From Lingula anatina (Eukaryota; Brachiopoda; Lingulata; Lingulida; Lingulidae), in NCBI RefSeq assembly GCF_001039355.2, contig NW_019776157.1, positions 471,232-535,231 on the forward strand: a stretch of 64,000 nt of DNA, in the 5' to 3' direction. The position numbers and the translations under genes are program-made. The notes under the pieces were generated by a model. It saw only the letters and a program-made list of their open reading frames with translations. It did not search any database and had not been told where the DNA came from. Numbering within the stretch: the stretch's first letter is position 1; every line of letters starts with the position of its first letter. Below are positions 1 through 12,158 of this stretch, piece after piece.

Positions 1-429
1 AGCTTAACCAAACATTTTCCCCATTGCCTCCCTGCTTTAAACTTTGCACACAGTCCCACTTTTATGAAAAGCGTTAATAAAAAAGCGTGGGATTAAATGC
101 AAAAGAGAGTCAAGGTCATGATAAATGTATGTTTGCTAAAAGCACAAATCACTATTTTTGAAACATACTGCCGAGACCATTTCTACATTTCCCATACAAA
201 CATAAGTGCTCTTCAATGTTTCAAAGACATTTTATCTTCTTAATTAATTTACTTCAAAACAAGGATTACCCAATATGATATCCTAGAAAACTGCCAGGAG
301 AGATCTTGCATTATTTTTTCCAATTAGGTTTAAATGAAATACTATAACTTGTGTATGTATGAATGACAATAACATGCAATCAAACACATTCAATAGTAAA
401 AAGTAAAAAAAAAATTCAATCTGACTCAC

Positions 430-3400
430 CTCCTCTACTTCAGATTCACTATCCATGGCCTTTAGTTTATCTATAACTCTTCTTGTTGGGGACTTACTTC
501 TTTTTCTTTCCCCGGATGGGCTGGAGGGGGTTATGTTGAGGTCATCCCTGAAATAATACATGTAGTTATAGTTCTCGTACTGTTGATAGTACATGTTGCC
601 TCTATTAATGGAGTGGCCTGTCCCTTCTGCTGCTTACACTCCACTATCACTCAGTGTTCAATGTACAGTTTATTCAGTGGTCAAGCTCACTGGGCACTGT
701 CCACTGTATCACAGTCACTGCAGTTGGATATGTGAGTGTGTAGCTAAATGGTACACTTGAGTTGATCCACGGGGCACCTTCCACTACTACTTGTGAATGG
801 TCAAGAATTGGCCTTACACTGACCACAATGCATAACACTGTCTCCCTGACAAAACTACTGGGCATTCCACATAGTTGAAGCATTCCTCATATTTCACAAA
901 ATGGTCATGTTGAAGGACTCCATTACATAACCAATACAACAGATAAGATCTACAGGTTATAGAAAGAACTACCTAAGGGAGGCAACAGAGGAACTGGAAA
1001 TTAAGAGCTTTCTTAAATCATTAAGATGCCTTGAAATTATGTCCCGGTCACTGACTATTCATTATTTAAATTGTATGCTAGAGTTAATGATTAATAGCAG
1101 GTTGCTGACCAGTGGGTTGGGTCAGTTCCTCTGTTTCTGATGGTCATGAGATGTGGTCAGGGACTGGACAGTTATTACTAACAGACATTTACATGGCCAT
1201 CATTTTTCCCTCTATCGGTTCAGTACTAATTCTTTCCATGCCTATGCTGTATGACACATTTGTCAAGTCTTAATGATGATTGCCTGGACAACTGTTAGCA
1301 TTGAGATAAACTTTTTAAAAATTTTTTAAAAATTATCCAAGAAAAGTACCAGAACTTCTACATGTTATCATTTTTTACTATTCTGAAAGAAATTTAACAT
1401 GATGATATAACCTCAGCTTTGGGTCCTCTTCATTTCTCCATCTTCTCCACTCTCTTTTTAAAACCATATAATAATGACAGTGACTACCAATGATTATGTG
1501 ACCAAATAAAAAGTTATATTCTCAGTATGATGTAAAGTCATTTGTGTTAAGGTGCATTTACAGTCCACTTGTGACAAAGTTACTTAGAACTTTATACTTT
1601 CAGTAGACTGAAATTTAGACCGATTAAGATTTCCACCAAAAGGGACATAATCTGATTCCATTTTGTCTTGCCAACTTCCTTTATGAATTGGTTAAAGGTG
1701 TTTATATTGCCTTACCTTAGGGAAGTCTAGAAATCATAATCATTCTCTACTGTGATGGTTTGGTACTGAGTTGAGCACAGATATCCTTTTTTACACTGAG
1801 AAGTTAAGTTTTCTTTACTGCTCCAGTTTGAGAGATTGACAACTGGCTTTTACATAAGAAAGTCACCTAAATGGAGCCATTGCAGTGGACATGGTCAGTT
1901 TTAACCAGAATCATTTTTTTTTATTGGTTCATGAGGGGTTGTGAAAGGAATTAAAAACCTATTGTAATTACAATGTAACATGTTAGGACCAGTCAAACTG
2001 ATGTGGTACAAAAAAACTGTAGTGTGCGATGTAAAAAGTGCCTTATACGTGCCTTTAGACTCCGAAACTAGATCAAAGTCAGACAATCGCATCGTATACA
2101 TGTGAATGAGTCCCTATATAACATTGTTATCTCAGATTGTGGTCAGACTCCATCCACAGAGTCATCATGATAAACCGTCAGGTATGTGAAGTCCACTCCT
2201 AATGCATTGTCTGAGATCTGTTAAATTGATATCAACACATGCTTCAATTACATAACAGTAATGCAACCCACTAAAAAATAAAAGTGTTTAATCTTGAAAT
2301 AATTGTCCCATGTTTGATATCAGTTTTAAAAATATAAAAATTACAGAAAATAAAGGCATGTTCACACTGAGCATTATAATTAAGCAATATAGCTGCATCA
2401 TTCTTTTGAGAGACTAACTTAATAACCTGGCTATTAGATAATAGAGCTAAGGAATAATGCTTGATGTGAAAAAGGCTTATTTTGTGCTTAATTCAACATC
2501 TGTTATTTTGTCACAGAGTGCTTTTTTATTTACTACTCCTTTAGGGTTTATCCCCAGATGTTAAAAGAAATACAATGCAAAATCTAAATAAAATCCATAC
2601 TTACTTCTCAAAGTTGCACAATCTTTCTCCTCTCTTTTACACACAGTGACAAAAACAACTGTTATTTAATGCATCTCCTTCCCTGCAAATGTCTGATTTT
2701 CTTAATATGCTCCTACCATGCAATATAACACTACCGTCACACATGCGGAGAACAAAATCCTTCTGTTTTGGCACATCTTTGTAAGCCAAGGACAACAAAA
2801 AAAAAACATACACAAGGAACATGCTCAAACTAAGAAAGCAAATAATGGATCAAATCTATAAGGCACATAACGCTTACTGAAAACCATGTGTTTTTATACA
2901 GTTTCATAAACTTAAAAGTTATAAATTCTACCAAATCACCAGAAACAGGTTAGACGTCTAGACCCATTATCTGACAATTACTGCTTTCTCATTCCTAATT
3001 TAATACTATACATTATTTATTTATATTTAAGACCATTCAAATAAGTAGAAAAATGTTTTTTTTTTAGTTATTCTTCTGGCTTCAAATCATAATATATTCT
3101 ACTGTCACCATCATTTTTCTTCCAGTAAATCCCATCAGTTCTCTGTCCTGTTCCTGTCATAATATTGAAACTTTATTGTCCTGCAATTCATTCTTGCAAA
3201 TGGTCATTAATTCACTTTATCTCACCATAGTTTCTTTTTTAAACTCTGTGGCAAACATGAAAATCATGACTTGAATACTAGATCTGTATGACTATAAAAT
3301 AGATAAGTCCTAAAATGATGTTCTATCAGTTTTCTTCAAACTGTCTGCACGTTTTTTTTTTTTTCTTTTTTTATCTTCTTTGATGACTTGTAACTATTGA

Positions 3401-6400
3401 ATTTTTACTCTGGAAACAAGATTATTGATACTCATTTTCAATTTATGGTGACTATAACTCACTTAAGCAGACTGCCATTAGTATAAACACTCTATGTCAG
3501 TAGTCGGGATGCTTTCAAAATTTATCCTTACATTTAAAAATTCATTCTCATACACACACTGCCACAACTTCACATTTAAGAAGTATGCGAAACATTACAT
3601 CATTAACCTCCCATAATCTTAAGTAAACCTTTACCAATAAGTTGCTGAAATATCAAATCAAAATTCAAGTCAAGTTTTATCAACCTCCAAAAGACTTCAC
3701 TACACCAAACTACATGACACTCTGCTAGTCTGCCTCAGAGAACAAATCCTCACTTTCTTCAATGTGTTTTATACCTTCTTAAAAATTTACCTCAGTATTT
3801 CCAATTCAAGTCGGCCCTTGTCTGAAAGTTACTTCTGTTTGTCAGGGTCTGTTTACCAAATGGTCACACCTCCAACATGACAGGCAGCACAGCCAGACAA
3901 AAAAGGCAAAAAAGAGTTCTGCATCTAAAGTGTATCTCTAGCTCTGCAGGTACCCTTATACACACATTGTTATTACCCCAGCTAAAATGGTAGTGTGTTT
4001 CCATTTACCTGAATCCTGTTGATTTTAGGTCAGACGGTAAATGCTGAGCTGAATAATAGAACCTCTTCATATATGAACTACATGAGGAAACCACTATACC
4101 TCCATATACCAGTAAAAAGCCTAATATAGTGCCACCGAGTTCCGTCTCTTTAATCCAAGTCTGTTTTTCTTTTCATATTTATTTTTCTAAAGTAGAAATA
4201 GAAGACAACAATTCATTGTCAAGGTACCTTACTTAGTCTTTTAGACGTCTCTTCAGGATGTTAACTGACGTGGAATGGTTTGCATTAACTGTGCCTAGAT
4301 AACAATGACAATGCTCCTCCTGTGTACCATTATCTATGAGGCACACTTTGCATACACTTTAAGTACCATTTAGAAGTCACAGCTCGACCCACTGTCAGTT
4401 AACAGTACTTCTTCAACACTCATATTATTACAGTAGTTCAATCTTCTTACTGCACAAGTCACAGACCAGAAAAAAAACTTTCAGCCAGCACATGATCACT
4501 GTATTATATAACTCAGGGTAATATATAGTGTATTCTAATAAATATTTTAATAAAATAGATCTTAAAAGAGCATAATTGAATATTTATAGAAAAACTACTG
4601 TTTTGCACTGCGCAGTAGTTTATCTAGGATATAAAAGTGTGGTATTTTAAAGGGGGGGGGCAAGCTGTTGTCTGTTATTTATGGAAAGGGTCTATCGGTC
4701 TTACACAATGTAACCTAATATTGGAAATTTAGATGAATTAATGACAGTTCAAACCATCAGGCAGGTTATGTTATATAGAACTATTATATGGTACCAATTT
4801 AACATCTGTCAAAATACACAGCTATGCAAAAAACACTTTCATATTACAAAAACAATGAGTAGATGTAGAAACAAACATTGTTTTTAAAAACACATCTGGA
4901 AAACTGTTCATTTTTTATAAAGTGATTGGGTATTGTTTCCTTAAATTATGCCAAAACAGCTCTGCAGCCTCCAACTTGTTTCATGTCAAGCAAAACTGAT
5001 CTCCCGTCCATAGTAATAAATTTCTCAAAAAGTTTCACAGTAAGCTCACCTGTTGCTAATTTTTTGAGCCTTCCCTGCTACACTCTCTAAACCTGCCAAA
5101 GCTCTGTCTCTCTCATCTTTCATCTCCTGGTAGTGGCGAATGGCTTGGTCCCTTTCCTCCATGGCACGGGCGTTCTCTCGCAGAACCGCATCACGCTCTT
5201 TTAGAGCAAGTTCAAAACCAAGTTGCAGGGCCTGGGTAGGGGTTTTATCTTCTGATAACACGTCTGGAAAACAATTGAGTTATATAGATAAATGTGGAAT
5301 GTTAATCAGCTGTATATTGTAAAACTCGATATTACAAAACTTTGTCATCAGATTTATTACTGCTTGTACCAGATGTGGCCCAAAAGGGCTGAAGTCTAGA
5401 CAAGTTTGGTCAAAAGACTGACCACTTAGGTGCTGCGTGGACAGCTACTGTATAAAAATTTCAAGGGCCATTTATGGTGCACAAAGGTGTAGTAAAGAAG
5501 CTAATGAAGAGTATGTGAACTACATGAAAATAAATCCACATCTATCAGTCATGTGAGGTGCTAGCTCCTCACACAAGCCACCTGAAATTGTGTTATTTTA
5601 AAATTTGGCCACACTTAAGTCCTATATGCACCGCCCAGATGCAGAGCTGCATACACAACAATAACAAAAGCAAAATGCAATAGAAACATTCATCTGGAAA
5701 AATTCATTCAAAATTTTCATAGCTTTTTTGTAGCACATACCTCCTGTGTTGTGAGGAATCAATCTAACCTAGTTTTTAGTGTAAATTTATTTTGTAATCT
5801 AAAACTATAAAAGGGGAGGGGGTTTAGAAAAAAGAACATAGTTGCATACAGTTGTTAAATGATACCATCTTCATGCTAACACAGTCTATCTGTTTAACCA
5901 TCCTTCCTTTGTAAATTTTATAATACACCTTTACAGACATAGTAACCCTCATAGAAACACCAGAACTTGCCAGACCACAACATTTTAGATAGTTTAAAAA
6001 CATGGCCACTCTTGGCCAGTCATTGAAGGTGAGGCAAATCAATCATTGTGTCAATCAAGCACAGCCCTCAGTTAACATCAGTGGCTTCCATGATGACTAT
6101 CCCACTCTCTTGTAATCATACCATTAAACAAATTACACCATGTAACATTTGAAATATAATTCCAAAACTGGTAGTTTACCCAACACTTGTGATAATGATG
6201 ACAACTTAAAGAGTGCCAATAATACATACTTCCTCAAATCTACCAAAATGATAGTTTTCAACTTACCCATTTCATCTGGCTTTAGCATCTTTCTCAGTCT
6301 CAATCACACCTTTTAAGACGATCCGGTAACTAAATCTTAATCTACAATTACAATGCCTTTTACTAAAACTATTTAATTCAAATACATGCATCCAAATATC

Positions 6401-9400
6401 CCGATAACCTGTGACCTGGCTACATGACAATGTATGCTAGAAGATACAAACTGGTTACGAAAAAAATTAGTTTTTCAATCTATCCTAGCCTAGATATTTC
6501 CACCCAAAATTACCCGGAACTGCCCCCCTTCCCTGATCAAGTATAGCACCAAGACCTCACTATCTGAGAACTTATTTACTTAAAGAAGAAACAGCCTCGG
6601 CAAGACGGCATATAAATTTTGCAATAGCTCTACACCAACAAAGAACTGCAATTTCTTCATCGACTCACCTCCTCCCCCTCCTCGCAGTCCACCAACAGAA
6701 TACCATCTTTTTAAGGAAGTCATAGTAAATCCAGAAACAGAGGTGACCAGTACAAGTTCAAGAAGTACATGTATATAGGTCTTAGAATGTGCCACCCTTT
6801 GCTCCAATGAGCTCTATTCCCTGCAGGTCAGCAGCAAGAAAAAGGCTCCCTGTACCTGCCATAAACCCATTGATCTACAGCAGGCTGTACTACACAATAC
6901 AGTCCCACCAAACCTGATCAATGGGTTGCACAATACATTTAACGCTGTTGTTTGTTTTTGCAGGTAAAGTAAATCAATAGAAGGCCATTGTTCCCAGCCA
7001 TTCAATAGCTTGATTCTTACATTCCCATTTAACTGATATTTAGGAAGCAAATAGACTCAGGTAGCAATGATAATACTACCCCCTCTGCTACGAAGCATCA
7101 ATGCACCCCTCGGCCATGTACATTCCTTTGATCTACTAAAACCATCACTTAAGCATACCAAATAGCACTATCAAAGAAGAGATCATAAAAGCAATATATC
7201 TTTTTTATGAATGAAATTTGTAGAGTTCTGCGATTTTGTTACTTAGGAACCCATGTCCTAATGTCTTCAGGTTGATCAGGCAATGCAAACTCTGTTTAGG
7301 AAAGATATTCAATGAAGGCGATTGCTCGGGAGGTCCAAAAATGATTCAATAATTAGAAGGTGCCTCAATTAGTGGGTGCCTTAAATAAAAGGCTAATATT
7401 TTGAGATAAATATACCAATAGACTGTTTCCATATAGGATTTACTCTATTTCATACACACCTGCAGTTTGGATATAATAATCTTGTGTACCAGTTAAATTT
7501 TCATATAAAATCAACTGATTACTTCTATACAGTTAATTGAGCTGCTCAATTTTTTTCATATACCTTTATTCCATTGAGGTTAATATTTTGTAAATAGCAT
7601 TAGCCACTGAAATTTCCTATAACTCCCTTATCATTGATATATATGAATAAAACCTTGCTTTAAGCCCACATAACTAGAATTTCAAGCAAACAAGTCATGA
7701 TCAATGTATTTACATGCCCTGGGCAAACTATTGTGGTGGATACATATTTATAAACACAGCGACAGGCTTGAGCATGCAATGGTGACACCTATTGCCTAAA
7801 TGTGTCACTAAAGGCAAGATATTGAAACCATTCATTGAAGCAAGCAAACTACATATTTGAAAGTCATTTTAAATAAAATCCTAACATTTTCTTTTTGATT
7901 AATAAAATTAATTTTACAAAATTGTACACAAGGTCCTTGATTGTCAATGTCCGGGTTGATTTTTGTTTGGGACACAACAAGGATGGGGGGAAAGGTGAAT
8001 TATGTTTGTTAATTTTGATAACCCATATCTTTCTCACCAAAAGACACTCACTGAGAAAATTAATACTATGATATTTTTTTGCTTCTAAAGAAGAATGCAG
8101 ATATGTTTTGTCCATCAAAAGTCAACTCAAAGCTATTTTTCACAACTTGTGATGATTTTCCCTTAAAATGATAAAACCAACTCAAATGCAATAATTATGT
8201 TATAGTGGACAAGTCAATGCTTAAACAAAAAATAGAAAAAAGTACCCTTCTCTCGCAATATTATCAGCAGAAGAACAAAATTAAAATTGTCAAAATATTA
8301 AAGTTGAACTATGATATGCCTCCTCACTCTCTATTAAAATGTCACCTATCTGTCAGTGAGCCATCTCTGTATCTGTGCGAATAAACAAAGCGCAGATAAA
8401 AATTGGGAAGGTAAGGGGTGTAATTGGGGGCCCTGGGAGGGGTGTGAACAATATGTTTTGTGTACAAATGATGCCGACTGCTAGAACAAATAAGCCACCT
8501 GCATACCAAGGCATCAAAGATCAGGATAGACTGTCAAGGGCTTGTCAGGTGATAGGGCATTCAATATCAACAGAAAGGGTATAGTAGAGTGGCTGAATTG
8601 TCTACCTCAATACAAAAGAACAGTTTGTAGTAGAGACTTTGTTGACAGACATTTATGTTTGACCAGAGAAAAGATTAGTGGCAGCAAATATTTTGTATAG
8701 ACAAGTCAATTCATATATCATACATCTATGTTTTTCTATAACAAAACATGCCTGGGGGGAGTTTCTGTTCTATAGTCCTTATTGTTAAAAAGATGCAATT
8801 CTTTGAGTCCACATCAGAATATTTAGTATAACTATCTTTTCAAATATTCTTGAAAAATAGATTACAACTTTATTCCATTTCTCAATACATTACGCTTTCC
8901 CTGGCATAAACCCAGTTGATAATAATTGCTATTAAGTAGAAAATCTGTAAGACTAGAAGTTGCTAACAGCAGTTCTAGTCATATCTAACAGCTTTGGGGA
9001 AAATCAGCATACCTGGAAGACTTCTACACCTGTCAGCTAACGGTCATTAAGACTGACCATTGCCAGCTGGTAGTAAAGGTTAAATGGACATCACCAAGAA
9101 AGCCTCACACGCCTAGCATGCCACATTTTATTATAAGAAAACAGCACATGTACATGTGACTGAAAAAAAAAAAAAAGTTTAACCAACCTAACCAACTCCC
9201 TTCCTTATATGGACGTGACCAGCAATTTGTTTTCAAGGTGTTACTTTCAGAACCAACCAGAATCCAAATGCATTTCAACTGAGGTGTTAATGTGGGTTTC
9301 ATGTCTTTGATTAGTTACATAAATAAACCACCAAGTGTATTATAACCTCATTGGGCACCATATGGATTTAAAACCATAGGTACATGTGGGTAACATGAGA

Positions 9401-11857
9401 CTTAAGCTGATCAATAACATTAAAGTACATGTACATCAAAGTAACATACAGTACCTATAAATATAAAAAACACAAACTGCCTGCTACAACAGAAACTTAT
9501 GTGCTTTTAATATGCCCATTACTTGTAGTTAAATGCCAGCTCAGGTATAACACTGAGCCTTATTCACCATCACCAATTTATTTTTTTCAAATGCATATTA
9601 CGTCACAATACAGGTAGATATAGCTATCAATTATTATATGCTTGTGATCATTTTTGGTTCATCAAAATATTATGCCCTTCAAAAATACATAGAACTCTGA
9701 ACTGTAACATTATAACGCTTTGACTGGGTTCCATACCTAGATCGATTTTACAGGATTGGTCCATCTTCAAAGGGTTTCTCACTAAATTGCTTTTAGTTTA
9801 AGCAGCTTAGATATCTGGCACGCCTACTAGAGCTGCTAAAAGATAATTAATTACCCCCTAGCTGCTTAAGTAGGCATGACATCTAAACCGCCTTAGTTGA
9901 TTGCAATTTAACAAGAATCCCTTTGGAGATAGATCGATCCACAGTTAGTACAGTAGGCTTTGGGAATGGTCCCTTTGGCACAGGCAGTATTCCCCCCCCT
10001 CCCCGGCCCACTTTATTTATTTTTTTTATTTTTGCTTTTCAAGTTATATTGATGATATTTTTTTTATTTGAAAGATCATTATTATTTTTCTACATTTTTG
10101 TCCATTAATGTCTGCATTGAATATTATTGAAACTACATGAAAATTCAAGTCTATATAGTAATATAATTTAGAAAAAGAAAAATAATGCAAAATTGAGAGA
10201 TACGCTAGTGGTATGACAACTAAATATTGAATATTGGTTTTTAAAAACATATTTGGAGTGCACTTGCATTTATGTTTTCTATCAACAACTACAATTTCAA
10301 GCCATTCTGATGAAGAATATGGAGATAGATCGATCTACAGTCAGTACGGTAGGCTTTGGGAATGGTCCTTAGGGCACAGGCAATACCCCCCCACCCATTA
10401 TATTTATTTATTTATTTGCTTTTCAAGTTATATTGATAATACTTCTTATTTGTAAGATCATAATTTTTTCTACATTTTTGTCCATTATGTCTGCATTGAA
10501 TATCATTGACACTACATGAAAATTCAAATCAATATAGTAATAATAAACAGGGGCGGATTTAGGCCGTCTTCTGGGTCTTCCGGAAGACGGTCAGATTTTC
10601 AAGTTAACATTGATGGGTATCTAATTATTTCTGTCGGAAGACGGTCAAAAATGAAGGATGAATCAACAAAGATATTTTGGAAGACTGTCAGAAAATATCT
10701 TTGGGTTCCCCCCTGATAAATTAGAAAAAGAAAAATAATGTCAAATTGAGAAATACACTAGTGGTCTGACAACTAAATATTGATTTTTAAAATCATTTTT
10801 GGAGTGCACTTGCATTTTTGTTTTCTACCAACAGCTACAATTTCAAGCCATTCTGATGAAAAATATGGATGTTATGACATTTTTAGCAAAGATCATAATC
10901 AGTTTCAGTGTCATTCTGTGGAATTAATAGGTTTTCCAAGAAGGTGACTTAAACAACTTTTATGACCAGAAAAAGGTTAATACAAGTGGGTGGATGAAAA
11001 TAAACAATGAACTTTCTTTTCAAGATGCATGCTTTAGTTGCTGAGGTATACTACATCTGTGGGTTAGTCTCCCCTCTTAGCCCTCATCTGAGATATCAAT
11101 CTACTAGTAGGTTCTTTTTAAATTAAATGCAAATTTTTCCAAATACACGTTCCCATCCGCCAATCTATGCATCATATTGTATTTAAGTATTTCATCTCAT
11201 GTCCTATGTCAGCTCTTGTCTGTTGACATCACAACGAGGCCTGACATTGGGACAAACAATAGCTTGACTGGCTGACTTGGGGAATTAATGGCAAAACTAT
11301 CTATAGTAGGTATATGATAAATCATACCAAACATTCCATTTTCTTACAAAATAAATAAATAAATAAATACATATGTTATTATCATAACTAAATAAGGACA
11401 AATGATTAGTTACTTTTATCCCAAACAAACAGGTGTCATGTAAATTGTAAACATTGCAAATGGGTCACTGAATTTTAATTTAATAATAAATATACAGAAG
11501 TACTCAGTAGCTAACTATCTTGTATATCAAACAAGTACGTTCAACCTGCATGCAGTTTGTTATAAATTGGAACTTACCAGGGTTGTCCAACAGAAAACAT
11601 GTCAACAATCGTGGATAGGTGTTTTCTAACGTGGAACAAAATTCATGAAATGCTGTTAGCCCCTTGTGTGCAAGGATGTCGATAAACACCTCCGTTCGGC
11701 TCCTAGGGTCGGCTGAGGCCAAAATGTCATGCTCTTCAACACGAGTAAACACCCCCTTTTGGGATAAACTGGGCAAAATGCGGTTAACATCAAGGTCTCG
11801 TATAATTGTTGCCCTGTGTTTTGCTAGCAAACGTGCTACACCACCCTTCCCCGCCAT
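430..11857 (-). CDS. CARD plus coiled-coil scaffold protein, DLG5/CARMA-like (5' part, partial)
   Basis: Three exons join in frame on the minus strand: 11857-11578 (ATG to GTAAGT donor), 5263-5050 (donor GTGAGC) and 547-430 (donor GTGAGT). The phases match (1, 2, 0), which supports one gene despite introns of 6.3 and 4.5 kb. Exon 1 encodes about 93 residues resembling a CARD (six-helix death-fold; key stretch [18 protein letters not shown], later an FxxFCSTLE helix). Exon 2 is a heptad-type coil rich in ERD repeats (KERDAV, ERDQAI, DERDRAL), like the coil before the PDZ domains of DLG5. Exon 3 is a Ser/Pro/Arg linker ending in an acidic DSESEVEE stretch. The PDZ/SH3/GUK part expected of DLG5 or CARMA proteins would lie beyond base 1. 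Those families act as membrane-associated scaffolds in polarity or NF-kB signalling. The family assignment is inference; the exon structure is seen directly. Confidence 0.55.
548..5049 (-). other. Intron 2 of the CARD/coiled-coil gene
   Basis: AT-rich sequence between two in-frame exons. No convincing exon, RNA gene or recognisable mobile element was found; the short open frames here look random. The stretch at 1-429 to its left is likewise non-coding and is presumably the next intron. Confidence 0.6.
9925..10868. repeat. Direct tandem duplication, two units
   Basis: Unit 1 (9925-10320) and unit 2 (10321-10868) both begin GGAGATAGATCGATC and both end with a TTCAAGCCATTCTGATGAA-type stretch. 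Unit 2 is longer because a 168-bp element sits inside it (10548-10715). Unit 1 keeps the uninterrupted version of the insertion site. Divergence between the units (scattered substitutions, poly-T and poly-C length changes) shows they are not an exact assembly echo. Confidence 0.85.
10548..10715 (+). mobile_element. 168-bp MITE beginning CAGGGGCGGAT and ending CCCCCCTG
   Basis: Short non-coding element with complementary CAGGGG / CCCCTG ends and internal repeats of GGAAGACGGTCA. A second copy lies in the opposite orientation at 25397-25563. Flanking bases share ATAAA on both sides, a partial target duplication. CAG...CTG ends suggest the hAT group, but an exact 8-bp duplication is not visible here. 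Confidence 0.8.
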
Positions 11858-12158
11858 CTTGTTGTCCCTTTAAAGAACCGCAAGGAAAATGTTTATGGTA
11901 AACATTTGCAAGGCCAAGACAAAAAAGAACTGGAAACTTTTGAGAGTTCAACAATAAAAAATTTACATCATAATTTTTAAAAAAGTTTATCGTGCTTAAA
12001 AACATAACTTTTTCCTCATTGAATGTAAAGCATTCATCAATTTTAATATTATCTTATGATAATTTCAAATTCCCTTTCGTACCTTTCTTATATTTTGAAT
12101 GACGCCTCGTGTGTCGCCCTCTATAGTAAAAATCTACCGGAAAACACAAGAGGCAAAA
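11858..12158. promoter_or_regulatory. Divergent promoter between the CARD gene and LEO1
   Basis: Only 301 bp separate the two start codons, which point away from each other, so both 5' UTRs and both promoters must fit here unless upstream non-coding exons exist. No TATA box is obvious at either end. The bases around the LEO1 start, AAAAATGGCTGAC, overlap a YY1-like AAAATGGC motif. Confidence 0.6.

Larger units (their letters stand above)
5264..11577 (-). other. Intron 1 of the CARD/coiled-coil gene
   Basis: A 6.3-kb intron. It holds a diverged copy of an AGATCGATC-containing inverted repeat near 9.73-9.97 kb and a 0.4-0.55-kb tandem duplication (9925-10868) with a MITE inserted in its second unit; both are listed separately. 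Nothing else in it supports an exon with confidence. Confidence 0.6.

Noticed and set aside
6268-6292. Possible small CARD-gene exon (KMLKPDEM before a GTAAGT donor)
   Set aside because: Good donor but no convincing acceptor or polypyrimidine tract; the flanking exons already join in phase without it.
6664-6711. Possible Gly-rich exon on the minus strand ending at GTGAGT
   Set aside because: Purine-rich low-complexity stretch; the acceptor candidate CTTAAAAAG is poor.
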